NCBI GenBank assembly: GCA_050050615.1
Contig: JASFTV010000027.1
Coordinates: 1 to 18,171, forward strand
Length of the DNA: 18,171 bases
Direction of reading: 5' to 3'
Source of the DNA: JASFTV01 sp050050615
Lineage (GTDB): Bacteria; Desulfobacterota; DSM-4660; Desulfatiglandales; HGW-15
Shown: piece after piece, positions 6,307-14,505 of the stretch
Position numbering within the stretch: the first letter of the stretch is position 1
How the letters are laid out: every line of letters starts with the position of its first letter
Translations under genes and position numbers: made by a program
Notes under the pieces: generated by a model
The model's database searches: none
Told to the model about the DNA's origin: nothing
Seen by the model: only the letters and a program-made list of their open reading frames with translations

Positions 6307-9057
6307 ATGAATGAGAAGGCTAAAACCACAAAGTCCGTACCTTGGCATGCAATGGAAGTGGATGCCGTATTCGGTGAGGTGGCGAGTCAGGCCGAGGGCC
6401 TGACGGCGGAGGAAGCAGAACGACGCTTGGCTGAATACGGGCCAAACCTTTTGCGGCCTGCAAAAAAGCGTAGCCCTTGGATGCTTCTGCTGGCCCAGTT
6501 TAAAAACGTCCTTATTTATGTACTCCTTATTTCCGCATGGGTAACTGCCTTGATAGGTCATTGGGTGGATGCTGCGGTCATTGCGGGTGTGGTCATCATT
6601 AATGCCATCATCGGGTTTATTCAAGAAGGAAAGGCTGAAAAGGCGCTTGAAGCGATTCGTGATTTGCTCTCACCACGGGCAACCACTATGCGTGATGGCA
6701 AACGTATTTCGCTGCCTGCTGAGGAGCTTGTGCCGGGGGACGTGGTCTTCGTTCAATCAGGCGACAAGGTCCCTGCGGACTTGCGGTTGTTTCAGGTCAA
6801 AAATCTTCGCATCGACGAAGCTTCACTCACTGGGGAATCCGTGCCAGTGGAAAAATCTGTCGGGCCTGTGGCGAAAAAAGCAATCATCGGTGACCGGATC
6901 TGTATGGCTTTTTCAGGGACCCTTGTAACTTATGGACAGGGCAGCGGGATTGTTGTTGCCACAGGCGACAACACAGCCATTGGACGTATCAGCGCCTTGA
7001 TTGCCCTTGCACCGCCTGTGACCACAAGACTGCTACTGAAGATGGCACAGTTCGGTCGCCGGCTCACCCTTGCCATCAGCGCTCTGGCGGCAATCACATT
7101 TGCCTTTGGTGTCTTGATAAGAAATTATGGGATCACGGACATGTTCCTGGCTGCAGTGGGCTTGGCCGTTGCAGCGATCCCTGAGGGTTTGCCTGCTATC
7201 TTGACGGTCACCCTGGCGATCGGTGTACAGCGCATGGCACGGCGCAATGCCATTGTCCGTCGCCTCGCCTCTGTAGAAACACTGGGATCCGTCACTGTCA
7301 TCTGTTCTGATAAAACAGGAACTCTGACACGTAACGAAATGACAGTGAAGGCGGTTGTTACGGCCAACGATTTATTTGAAGTCACCGGTGTCGGCTATGA
7401 TCCTAAGGGAACGTTTTTCGTCGGTGGCAAGGAATTGTCCTGTTACTTCATCGGCGATCAAGGTGTTGCTTGCGCTGAGTATCCTGAACTCATGGAGCTC
7501 GCTCGAGCAGCCATGCTCTGCAACGATGCATCGGTTTATGAGAGTAACGGGAGGTGGCAGATACATGGGGATCCTACAGAAGGGGCATTGGTTGTCTTGG
7601 GGATAAAGGCTGGACTTGACCACACCGCTGAACAGGCCAGATGGCCTCGAACCGACATGATCCCTTTTGAATCGGAGTATCGCTTCATGGCTACGTTGCA
7701 CCATAGGCAAGACGGACCAGGGAAGATTTTTCTCAAGGGCGCACCGGAACGTCTCCTGGAGATGTGCAGCTACCAATACAATTCCGGAAATAATGATCCA
7801 TTGGATACAGCCTACTGGGAGCGCCGGATACAGGAAATCGCAAGCCGGGGACAGAGACCGCTTGCAGTGGCATTTAAACAAACTGATGAAGACCATCGTC
7901 ATTTGCGTTTTGAGGATACGCAAGGGGGTTTGACCTTGCTCGGGCTTTTGGGGATTATCGATCCCCCTCGGGGCGCTGCCATCAGCGCTATCAGAAAGTG
8001 TCGGTCCGCAGGCATCCGGGTCAAGATGATCACAGGTGACCATATGCTGACTGCCCGTGCCATTGGTGCCGAGATGGGGATTGGCGACGGCATCACTGCC
8101 CTGACAGGGCAGGCGCTGGAATCTCTGACTGATGCGCAGTTACGTGAGGCTGTGCTGAATGTGGATGTATTTGCCCGCGTCAGCCCTGAACATAAATTAC
8201 GTCTTGTTCAGGCCCTTCAGGCCAATGGGGAAGTGGTGGCCATGACCGGGGACGGGGTGAATGATGCCCCAGCTCTTAAGCGAGCTGATATCGGTGTGGC
8301 CATGGGGGTCAAAGGCACCGAGGCGGCTAAAGAGGCCGCTGAGATGGTGCTCGCTGACGACAACTTCGCCTCCATTGAACATGCTGTGGAAGAAGGAAGA
8401 ACAATCTATGATAACATAAAGAAAGGCATCATGTTCATTTTGCCCACCAATGGAGGCGAAGCGGGTATCATTATCGCTGCAATTGTTTTCGGGCGCATGT
8501 TGCCCATTACTCCAGTTCAGATCCTCTGGATCAATATGATCACGGCCGTGACCCTGGCCCTATCACTCGCCTTCGAACCCCCTGAAGCGGGGGTAATGAA
8601 GCGTCCGCCCAGAGACCCGAACGAATCCATTCTTTCCAAATTTCTGATCTGGCGAATCACTTTTGTATCGATGATTCTCGTAGTCGGTACCTTTGGCCTT
8701 TTTCTGTTCGAGAGAATCCACGGGGCTCCCATTGAAACGGCCAGGACTATGGCGGTAAATACACTGGTCATGTTCGAGGTCTACTACCTCTTCAATACCC
8801 GGTATCTCCGAGACAGCATTTTCACGCGTGAGGGCGTTTTTGGCAATAGCTATTTCATTGTCGCCATCGGGCTTGTCATAGGATTTCAGATGTTATTTAC
8901 GTACTTCTCGCCAATGCAGCAGCTTTTCGGGACAGCGGCTATCACTCTTGCGTCCTGGGGTCGTGTCGTCATGATCTCAGCTTCAGTATTTTTCCTGGTC
9001 GAGCTGGAGAAATTTCTCTTTCGTAGATTCGAGGTGAAGAAGAGCAGGCTAGAGTGA
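6307..9057 (+). CDS. P-type (P2, Ca2+/Na+-pump-like) cation-transporting ATPase
   Basis: This 916-residue inner-membrane pump couples ATP hydrolysis to cation transport. The actuator motif TGES is at 175-178. PEGLP in M4 begins at 292, and the phosphorylated Asp is D335 in DKTGTLT. KGAPE (477-481) marks the nucleotide-binding domain, TGDH is at 576-579 and TGDGVNDAP at 647-655. The N-terminal cation-ATPase domain (about 10-75) and about ten membrane helices are complete. The ion-site residues Glu293 (M4), Asn715 and Glu718 (M5) and Asn743 and Thr746 (M6) match SERCA positions. However, Ala747 replaces SERCA Asp800, so the transported ion is uncertain. The ATG at 6307 has only a weak ribosome site. 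No accessory subunit or regulator lies beside it. Confidence 0.93.
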   Translation: MNEKAKTTKSVPWHAMEVDAVFGEVASQAEGLTAEEAERRLAEYGPNLLRPAKKRSPWMLLLAQFKNVLIYVLLISAWVTALIGHWVDAAVIAGVVIINAIIGFIQEGKAEKALEAIRDLLSPRATTMRDGKRISLPAEELVPGDVVFVQSGDKVPADLRLFQVKNLRIDEASLTGESVPVEKSVGPVAKKAIIGDRICMAFSGTLVTYGQGSGIVVATGDNTAIGRISALIALAPPVTTRLLLKMAQFGRRLTLAISALAAITFAFGVLIRNYGITDMFLAAVGLAVAAIPEGLPAILTVTLAIGVQRMARRNAIVRRLASVETLGSVTVICSDKTGTLTRNEMTVKAVVTANDLFEVTGVGYDPKGTFFVGGKELSCYFIGDQGVACAEYPELMELARAAMLCNDASVYESNGRWQIHGDPTEGALVVLGIKAGLDHTAEQARWPRTDMIPFESEYRFMATLHHRQDGPGKIFLKGAPERLLEMCSYQYNSGNNDPLDTAYWERRIQEIASRGQRPLAVAFKQTDEDHRHLRFEDTQGGLTLLGLLGIIDPPRGAAISAIRKCRSAGIRVKMITGDHMLTARAIGAEMGIGDGITALTGQALESLTDAQLREAVLNVDVFARVSPEHKLRLVQALQANGEVVAMTGDGVNDAPALKRADIGVAMGVKGTEAAKEAAEMVLADDNFASIEHAVEEGRTIYDNIKKGIMFILPTNGGEAGIIIAAIVFGRMLPITPVQILWINMITAVTLALSLAFEPPEAGVMKRPPRDPNESILSKFLIWRITFVSMILVVGTFGLFLFERIHGAPIETARTMAVNTLVMFEVYYLFNTRYLRDSIFTREGVFGNSYFIVAIGLVIGFQMLFTYFSPMQQLFGTAAITLASWGRVVMISASVFFLVELEKFLFRRFEVKKSRLE

Positions 9058-9156
9058 GAGTTAGGCACCGTTCAGGCCAAACAGAAAAAGACCGTATGTC
9101 TAACAAAAGTCTAAGGCTCTGTCAAAACGGCACTATTGACCTTTTCTGATCCGTAA

Positions 9157-9381
9157 CATTCTTTTCAAGGAGCGTCAGCAAAGAACTCCTGGAAAAAATG
9201 GGTAACTAGGGCGATCTTTAATTTGCCCCTAGTGGCTGGATTTCTTGTGGAGATAGTAGAGCCAGGGAGTCCCGCTGAGAAAGTCGGGCTACGTGGCGGC
9301 AATCTGCCAATCAAGATCGCCGGAGAGGAGATCCTGCTTGGTGGCCACATTATTAATACTGGCAGCGCTCTTAAATCCTGA
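9157..9381 (+). pseudogene. Remnant of an S1C/HtrA-like serine protease (C-terminal PDZ domain)
   Basis: The open stretch between stops at 9154-9156 and 9379-9381 has no good start codon. From about 9223 it reads LVAGFLVEIVEPGSPAEKVG, then LRGGNLPIKIAGEEILLGGH and IINTGSALKS, ending at TGA. The pattern AGxLVxxVxxGSPAxxxGLRGG...I.G.ExLLGGxII is the PDZ signature of trypsin-like periplasmic proteases. The catalytic domain is absent upstream, and the normal GGDIIxxINGxxL end is altered to GGHIINTGSALKS and then cut off. This is a dead fragment just after the P-type ATPase. Confidence 0.75.
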
Positions 9382-9502
9382 ATCATTTTGAAGATACATG
9401 AAATATAGACACACCTCCCAAAAAGAGCTATTTGTAAACAGATTTCACCCAGCCCTATCTCATAATAACTGACAGCATAACCTTGACCTTTGGGAGAGAG
9501 CT

Positions 9503-9823
9503 ATGAGGATGGGTGACCAGAAGTTTTTGATCATGGAGCCTCCCATTCTAGGGTTGGTACACTCTTTTGGAGGCCGTTTTTTTGCGCCTCCACTGTTTCG
9601 AAGGGGTGAGCGCAGGAATAAGAAGCGAGTAGGGAGTCGCCATGGGCGTTATTGTCATGTTTGGCGGCACCAATGATATGGCTGTTAACCCGGCTATCCC
9701 GGCCACATCCATGACATCACCGGCTTTTACCAACCGGCCTTCGCCATCTATGCCGTGTTCAGCACAATCGGCATGAGATTTACCTCCCTCCTAGAACCAA
9801 CCCGGCAGAGGGCAAGGCCATGA
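9503..9823 (+). pseudogene. Frameshifted remnant of an MFS transporter (C-terminal third)
   Basis: The first segment, read from ATG 9503, contains GDQKFLIMEPPILGLVH then GGRFFAPP. It lines up residue for residue with GEMWMLYLFAVVYGLAHGGFF of the intact MFS protein encoded downstream. The second segment (about 9618-9700) is in another frame. It reads GIRSE, a TAG stop at 9630, then GVAMGVIVMFGGT, matching the MFS helix-11 region. The third segment (9701-9823) returns to the first frame and reads GHIHDITGFYQPAF, AIYAVFSTIGM, then a hydrophilic tail ending at TGA 9821-9823. This equals the helix 11-12 end of an MFS carrier. Two frameshifts and a stop make it non-functional. It ends 18 bp before an intact MFS gene. 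Confidence 0.75.
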
Positions 9824-9841
9824 CAGTTCGTAGGTTATGCT

Positions 9842-11068
9842 ATGAACAAAAAGAAGACACCCAGGTTTTTTTACGGATACATCATTGTGCTGGCCTGCTT
9901 TCTCGTTCAGGGGATTGGGATAGGGGCCTTTATCGCTTTCGGTGTCTTTTTCAAGCCGTTGCTGGTCGAATTTGGCTGGTCCCGGGCCACCATTTCCGGC
10001 GCTTCCTCTATGGCCTTTTTCCTCATGGGTTTCCTGGGCATTCTGGCGGGGAATCTGAACGATAAATTCGGTCCACGAATCATTATGGCGGTTACCGGCC
10101 TCTTTTATGGTTCCGGCTACTTCCTGCTCTCTCAACTCCATTCAGTGTGGCAACTATACCTGTTTTACGGCTTGGTGGTGGGTATCGGCCTGAGTTCCAT
10201 CGATGTAATTGCCTTAACCACAACCGCCAGGTGGTTTGTCCGGCGCAGAGGCATGATGACCGGCCTCGTTAAAGTGGGCACCGGTGCCGGACAGCTGGTT
10301 ATGCCGCTGCTGGCCAGCATATTCATCATTAACTGCGGCTGGCGCTACGCCTATATTTTTACGGGCATCATTGTGCTGGTGTTCATTATCGGCTCCGGAC
10401 AGTTGTTGCGCCGCGACCCAAGTCAACTAGGGCAGTTGCCGGATGGGGACTGGGAACAAGTCACAAGCCGGTCAGATACGTCCGAAGGTGGCCTGCTTTT
10501 TCAGGAAGCACTTCGCAGCGGGCAGTTCTGGATGGTTTGCATCATCAACTTTTTGGCTGTGTACTGCCTGCTGACTATAATGGTACACATCGTACTGCAT
10601 GCCACTGACATTGGCATGGAACCTATTAAAGCCGCGGGTGTCTTATCCACCATTGGCGGTGTCAGCATGGTGGGCCGGCTGTCGACCGGTATCGCCATAG
10701 ACAGAATTGGCAATAAGAAATCGATGATGATGTGCTTCATGCTACTGATTGCCAGTTTATTTTGGCTGCAGGTGGCCGGGGAAATGTGGATGTTATACCT
10801 TTTTGCCGTGGTCTACGGACTTGCCCACGGCGGCTTTTTCACCGTAATTTCGCCCATGGTGGCCGAGTTGTTTGGCATGGGTTCCCATGGTGTTCTCTTT
10901 GGCATGGTTGTTTTCAGCGGAACCGTGGGGGGCTCCATTGGCCCGGTGGTGGCCGGCTATATCTTCGATATCGCCCGCAGTTACCAGCTAGTTTTCGTGA
11001 TTCTGGCTGGAGTGGGTATTACTGGTGTGCTCCTTACGCTATTTCTGAAAAAAGTGGCAGGCGCTTAG
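9842..11068 (+). CDS. MFS transporter (OFA oxalate/formate-antiporter-like family)
   Basis: The 408-residue protein has twelve hydrophobic segments in two halves joined by a hydrophilic loop at about 190-225. It starts with the FYGYIIVLACFLVQ-type first helix common in the monocarboxylate/OFA-like branch. A motif-A-like loop, NDKFGPR, follows helix 2. The second half carries the equivalent GRLSTGIAIDRIGNKK. The last helices read GGSIGPVVAGYIFDIARSY. It probably exchanges or imports small organic acids across the inner membrane, but the substrate cannot be told. AGG about 7 bases before ATG 9842 may serve as ribosome site. The decayed MFS fragment directly upstream suggests a former tandem pair. 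It converges on the deacetylase gene. Confidence 0.88.
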   Translation: MNKKKTPRFFYGYIIVLACFLVQGIGIGAFIAFGVFFKPLLVEFGWSRATISGASSMAFFLMGFLGILAGNLNDKFGPRIIMAVTGLFYGSGYFLLSQLHSVWQLYLFYGLVVGIGLSSIDVIALTTTARWFVRRRGMMTGLVKVGTGAGQLVMPLLASIFIINCGWRYAYIFTGIIVLVFIIGSGQLLRRDPSQLGQLPDGDWEQVTSRSDTSEGGLLFQEALRSGQFWMVCIINFLAVYCLLTIMVHIVLHATDIGMEPIKAAGVLSTIGGVSMVGRLSTGIAIDRIGNKKSMMMCFMLLIASLFWLQVAGEMWMLYLFAVVYGLAHGGFFTVISPMVAELFGMGSHGVLFGMVVFSGTVGGSIGPVVAGYIFDIARSYQLVFVILAGVGITGVLLTLFLKKVAGA

Positions 11069-11130
11069 TCATCTATGACGAAAAACGAATCTGACGCATT
11101 CCTCTCTTCAACTTGGTCAACAACGCCCTT

Positions 11131-11868
11131 TTACGCTCTTTGCTTCTCTTTGGAATGCATTTCCACAAGCTCCGACAATGTAACCACGCGGAACCCTCGG
11201 CGATTCATCTCCGGCAGAATGGTGGCAAGGGCCGTGCTCGTGCGCTCGCCGCGCGTGCCGTAATCGTGTAGCACGATAATCGAGCCGGACTGGACATTCC
11301 AGCTTACATATTGGGTTGCGAACCAGGAGGAGGGAATCTGCGGATCGAAAGGATAGACGGATCCAAGGGCGCACTGGTAGCCGTGCTTGTGGATGATCGA
11401 GAGCATTTTTTTGGTGTACCATCCTGATCCAGGCCGGAACCAGCGCACCTCCGAGAAGTGGGAGAGCACTTTGTGGGCCTCTACCAATCGCCGTTCAAAC
11501 TCGAAACTGCTTAACAAAATACTTGGTTTGTCGGTCGTGAGATGGTTGGCAAGTTCGTGCCCTTCCTTGACCGTGCGGCGGACAATCTCTTCGTTACCAG
11601 GCACGTGATTGGTAATGAGAAAGAAAGTGGCGTGCGCCTCATGCTGCCTAAGGAGGTCCAGTATTTTGGAAGTCGCTGCGGCGTCTGGCCCATCGTCAAT
11701 CGTGAGTGCGACAACGGGCTCTTCAGTCTCGACAAAATAGACCACGTTGGGAGACCACTTTGCAAGTGTTGTGACGATCCATCTGGGTCTGAATACGACT
11801 ATTCCCACTGCCACAAACAATAGTGCGAATACAACTGTGCCGATTTTAAGCCTCTTTCTTGATAGCAT
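11131..11868 (-). CDS. Membrane-anchored polysaccharide deacetylase (NodB-fold) with altered metal motif
   Basis: The 245-residue product begins with MLSRKRLK and one membrane helix (about 9-26), so the catalytic domain should sit outside the cytoplasmic membrane. The NodB/CE4 motifs follow. TIDDGPD (56-62) holds the catalytic base Asp58 and metal-binding Asp59. Motif 2 is NHLTTD, with His109 but Asp113 where the second metal His of HxxxH usually stands. Motif 3 is RPGSGW (145-150) and motif 5 VLHDY has His201. The frame is open far upstream inside the neighbouring gene. ATG 11868 is chosen because it precedes the membrane anchor, has a GAGAA ribosome site and lies 13 bp after the upstream gene's stop. 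Likely substrates are N- or O-acetylated envelope glycans. Confidence 0.83.
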   Translation of the reverse strand: MLSRKRLKIGTVVFALLFVAVGIVVFRPRWIVTTLAKWSPNVVYFVETEEPVVALTIDDGPDAAATSKILDLLRQHEAHATFFLITNHVPGNEEIVRRTVKEGHELANHLTTDKPSILLSSFEFERRLVEAHKVLSHFSEVRWFRPGSGWYTKKMLSIIHKHGYQCALGSVYPFDPQIPSSWFATQYVSWNVQSGSIIVLHDYGTRGERTSTALATILPEMNRRGFRVVTLSELVEMHSKEKQRA

Positions 11869-11881
11869 CCGGTTCTCATTC

Positions 11882-14386
11882 TCATTCCTCGACCAATATG
11901 CGCCGCAACACCTTACCCACAAATGACTTTGGCAGTTCCTCACGGAACTCGATGTCCCACGGTACGGCGTATTCTTCAAGGCGTCTTCGGCAAAGGTCCA
12001 ACAATTCCTCCTTGGAAAGACTGGTTCCAGGACGAGGCACCACAAATGCCTTGACCTTCTGTCCGCTCGCCCCTCCCGGAACACCGACGACGGCGACCTC
12101 CATGACCTTACTGTTCTCGTAGAGCACCTCTTCCACGTCGCGGGGATACACGCTGTAATCCCCCGCCAGAATCGTATCTCGCTTTCTGCCAATGATTTGG
12201 GCGAAACCATTCCGATCCATCACAGCCAGGTCCCCGGTGTAGAGCCAGCCCTCCTTCATAACCGACTCTGCATCGTTCTCGTCGGTCGGGTTCCAGTAAC
12301 CCTGCATGACTTGAGGTCCTTTGACCGCAAGTTCGCCGATTCGTCCAGATGGGAGATCCTCCCTGGTCACCAGGTCTACGATCTTGGCATCAGTGTTAGG
12401 AATGGGAATGCCTATTGAGCCGACCTTTCGCACGCCTCCAAGGGGATTGACATGCGTTACGGGCGACGCCTCGGTCAGCCCGTAACCTTCCACAAGGCGA
12501 CCCCGCGTCAGTTTCTCAAAAGCCTCTTGCACCTCTACAGGAAGAGGGGCCGCACCGCTGACACAGGCCTTGATGGATGACAGTCCGTAGGCGTGCACAT
12601 CGGGTGCTTGATTTATGGCCATGTATATCGAAGGGACACCGGGAAGGATAGTGGGTCTATATAGCTTGATGTGTTGAAGCGCCTGCTTTAGCTCGAAAAC
12701 AGGCAACAGCAGGATCGTCGCACCCATAGCAATCGGAACATTCATCGCGGTAGTCATTCCGTAGCTGTGGGTCAGGGGGATGACCGAGAGAAAGGTCTCC
12801 TGGCCGTAATGCAAATCGGGAATCCAGTGTCGAGTCTGCAGTGCATTGGCGAGCAAATTGGCGTGCCTCAGACAGACGCCCTTGGGTTCGTCGGTGGTGC
12901 CGCTCGTGTAGAGAATAGCGGCCAGAGCCTCGCTGGTTACCTCGATGTCAGGCGGTGTGCCGGGGGTGTCCATCGTCAGCCGGTCCATGAGATGTCCACC
13001 ATAACTCCTGTCGGCGATTTCCTGATCGCCGAGCCCCGAAGCTTTCCAGCGGCTTAAGAGTTGTCGATATACGCCTGTCGAGACGGCGCTACGAACGTCA
13101 GCAAAAATGAGAGTCAGTGGCACGTGTTCTCGTACTTTTCTCGCCAGCTCGCCAAACTCTCTCAGTGTAACCAACACCTTGGCACGGGTCTCTTTGATCT
13201 GTCTGATGATGGCCGGGCCGTCGGCATCGGGGTTTGGCAGCACGACTACACCGCCGACTTTGAGCGTTGCATAGTAGGCCACAATCATCTGCGGCATGTT
13301 GGGCAGTACCACCATGACACGCTCTCCTGGCTGGACGCCCAGGCCGTGGAGCGCGTGGGCGAACTGGTTGACTTTCCACTCAAGTTGTTGGTAGGTCAGC
13401 TCGGTGCCGTAGAATATGGTGGCCGTTCGCTTCGGCACGTTGTCCGCCGCTGCCTCCAGGAATTTGTGCAGCGGTCTGCGGGGAATAGGAATGGTCCGAG
13501 GCGTATGTTTACCATAACTCTTCAGCCAGGGGCGATCGTCTGACGTCTTCGATTGGACGGTTTGCTCTCGCCAAGAAATACGTCGCCCCTCCACATCCTC
13601 ACTAATGAAACGCTCAATGGCGCGGTTGACCGCCCGGTGGCGCTCAAGCTGAACCTTGTGCTTAGACACACCAACATCGATCACCTCTGCCCCTTGTACC
13701 ATCTTGCTCACATCCTCAAAGACGCGGCGGGGAAAATAGCGATCACGTTCGCCGGTGATAATGAGCGTGGGCGTACGGATATTTTTCAGTAGTGACCAGC
13801 CCTGCCACTTACGCATGTTGTTTAACAACATACGCTTCATGACATGTACCTCGGCGTTCCATCGTGGACGGTACTTCCACCAAGGACGAAAGGCGGCTGC
13901 CGGGATGCGGGACAGCAGGGAGGCACCACGAGGGAGGGGGTATTCGCCACCGGTCGCAATCAGAATCAGTTTTTCCAAACGTTCCGGGTGGGCATTGGCG
14001 TATTCAACGCAGATCGACCCACCGAAAGAATGGCCGACCAAAATGAATTTCTCCGGTAGGTCGAGTACGTCAGCGATCGTGTTGATATCGTCAGCCAATT
14101 CCGCCATGCTATATTGGCTGAAAGGGGCATCGCTCTGACCGTGCCCACGCAGGTCCGGCACAATGACACGATAACCGTGAGCAAAGTAATTGAGTTGGTA
14201 TTCCCATGTCTCGGCGCAACCGGCGTAGCCGTGCACGAACATAATGGCCTTCTGGGCCCCCTCCGGCCAGAGATCCACCACGCTCAGCGCCATATCGGAG
14301 AGCCCCCGGATGGGCACGTCAACCCGATAAAGGCTGAAATCCAGTTGAATGTCCCCGCGCTTTATGCCTCGCAATTTTCTTTTCAT
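11882..14386 (-). CDS. Alpha/beta hydrolase fused to AMP-forming acyl-CoA synthetase
   Basis: This is one uninterrupted 834-residue protein with two enzymes. Residues about 1-262 are an alpha/beta hydrolase. It has the HGY oxyanion segment at 52-54, nucleophile Ser120 in GHSFGG, probable acid Asp215 in TGERDRYFP and probable His243. Residues about 300-834 are an ANL-family acyl-CoA synthetase. It has the P-loop YTSGTTDEPKG (493-503), YGLTEAS (635-641), YTGD (716-719), a GRKRD hinge (733-737) and the catalytic Lys825 in SFVGKVLRR. No secretion signal is seen, so it is probably cytoplasmic. It may release an acyl group from an ester and activate it to acyl-CoA. An AGGAGG site precedes ATG 14386. 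The deacetylase follows in the same operon. Confidence 0.92.
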   Translation of the reverse strand: MKRKLRGIKRGDIQLDFSLYRVDVPIRGLSDMALSVVDLWPEGAQKAIMFVHGYAGCAETWEYQLNYFAHGYRVIVPDLRGHGQSDAPFSQYSMAELADDINTIADVLDLPEKFILVGHSFGGSICVEYANAHPERLEKLILIATGGEYPLPRGASLLSRIPAAAFRPWWKYRPRWNAEVHVMKRMLLNNMRKWQGWSLLKNIRTPTLIITGERDRYFPRRVFEDVSKMVQGAEVIDVGVSKHKVQLERHRAVNRAIERFISEDVEGRRISWREQTVQSKTSDDRPWLKSYGKHTPRTIPIPRRPLHKFLEAAADNVPKRTATIFYGTELTYQQLEWKVNQFAHALHGLGVQPGERVMVVLPNMPQMIVAYYATLKVGGVVVLPNPDADGPAIIRQIKETRAKVLVTLREFGELARKVREHVPLTLIFADVRSAVSTGVYRQLLSRWKASGLGDQEIADRSYGGHLMDRLTMDTPGTPPDIEVTSEALAAILYTSGTTDEPKGVCLRHANLLANALQTRHWIPDLHYGQETFLSVIPLTHSYGMTTAMNVPIAMGATILLLPVFELKQALQHIKLYRPTILPGVPSIYMAINQAPDVHAYGLSSIKACVSGAAPLPVEVQEAFEKLTRGRLVEGYGLTEASPVTHVNPLGGVRKVGSIGIPIPNTDAKIVDLVTREDLPSGRIGELAVKGPQVMQGYWNPTDENDAESVMKEGWLYTGDLAVMDRNGFAQIIGRKRDTILAGDYSVYPRDVEEVLYENSKVMEVAVVGVPGGASGQKVKAFVVPRPGTSLSKEELLDLCRRRLEEYAVPWDIEFREELPKSFVGKVLRRILVEE

Positions 14387-14397
14387 GAAGCGTCCTC

Positions 14398-14505
14398 CTA
14401 CAGCCCTTCATCCAATTCAGCAGGAGTCTCTAATGCTTCCCTGGTCTTCGACCCCGGATGGGTTTGTTCACGTCTAAACAGATCAATGCGCTTCCATTCA
14501 CGCAC
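14398..14505 (-). CDS. Short open frame ending just before the hydrolase-synthetase gene (unknown)
   Basis: A minus-strand frame from GTG 14505 encodes 35 residues, rich in charged residues (VREWKRIDLFRREQ at the start, ETPAELDEGL at the end). It stops at TAG 14398-14400, 11 bases before the next ATG, and its stop touches that gene's AGGAGG site. No ribosome site precedes the GTG. The frame stays open about 13 more codons upstream with no ATG. A different-frame ATG further up starts MKAGLPDQPHKYCLSVS. It could be a small leader or coupled protein, the 3' end of a decayed gene with a frameshift, or chance. Confidence 0.25.
   Translation of the reverse strand: MREWKRIDLFRREQTHPGSKTREALETPAELDEGL

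Noticed and set aside
11131..12210. A 359-residue version of the deacetylase starting at 12210
   Set aside because: The first 114 residues lie antisense-free but out of frame inside the synthetase gene and look like no domain. The membrane anchor begins at ATG 11868.
13061..13543. Long plus-strand open frame opposite the synthetase (and similar frames at 3941-4453 and 7372-8043)
   Set aside because: These are antisense shadows of strongly supported genes with no recognisable domains.
11882..14386. OleB-OleC type fusion for long-chain olefin biosynthesis
   Set aside because: OleB hydrolases use an Asp nucleophile, but this hydrolase has Ser120 in GHSFGG. No OleA thiolase or OleD reductase lies nearby.
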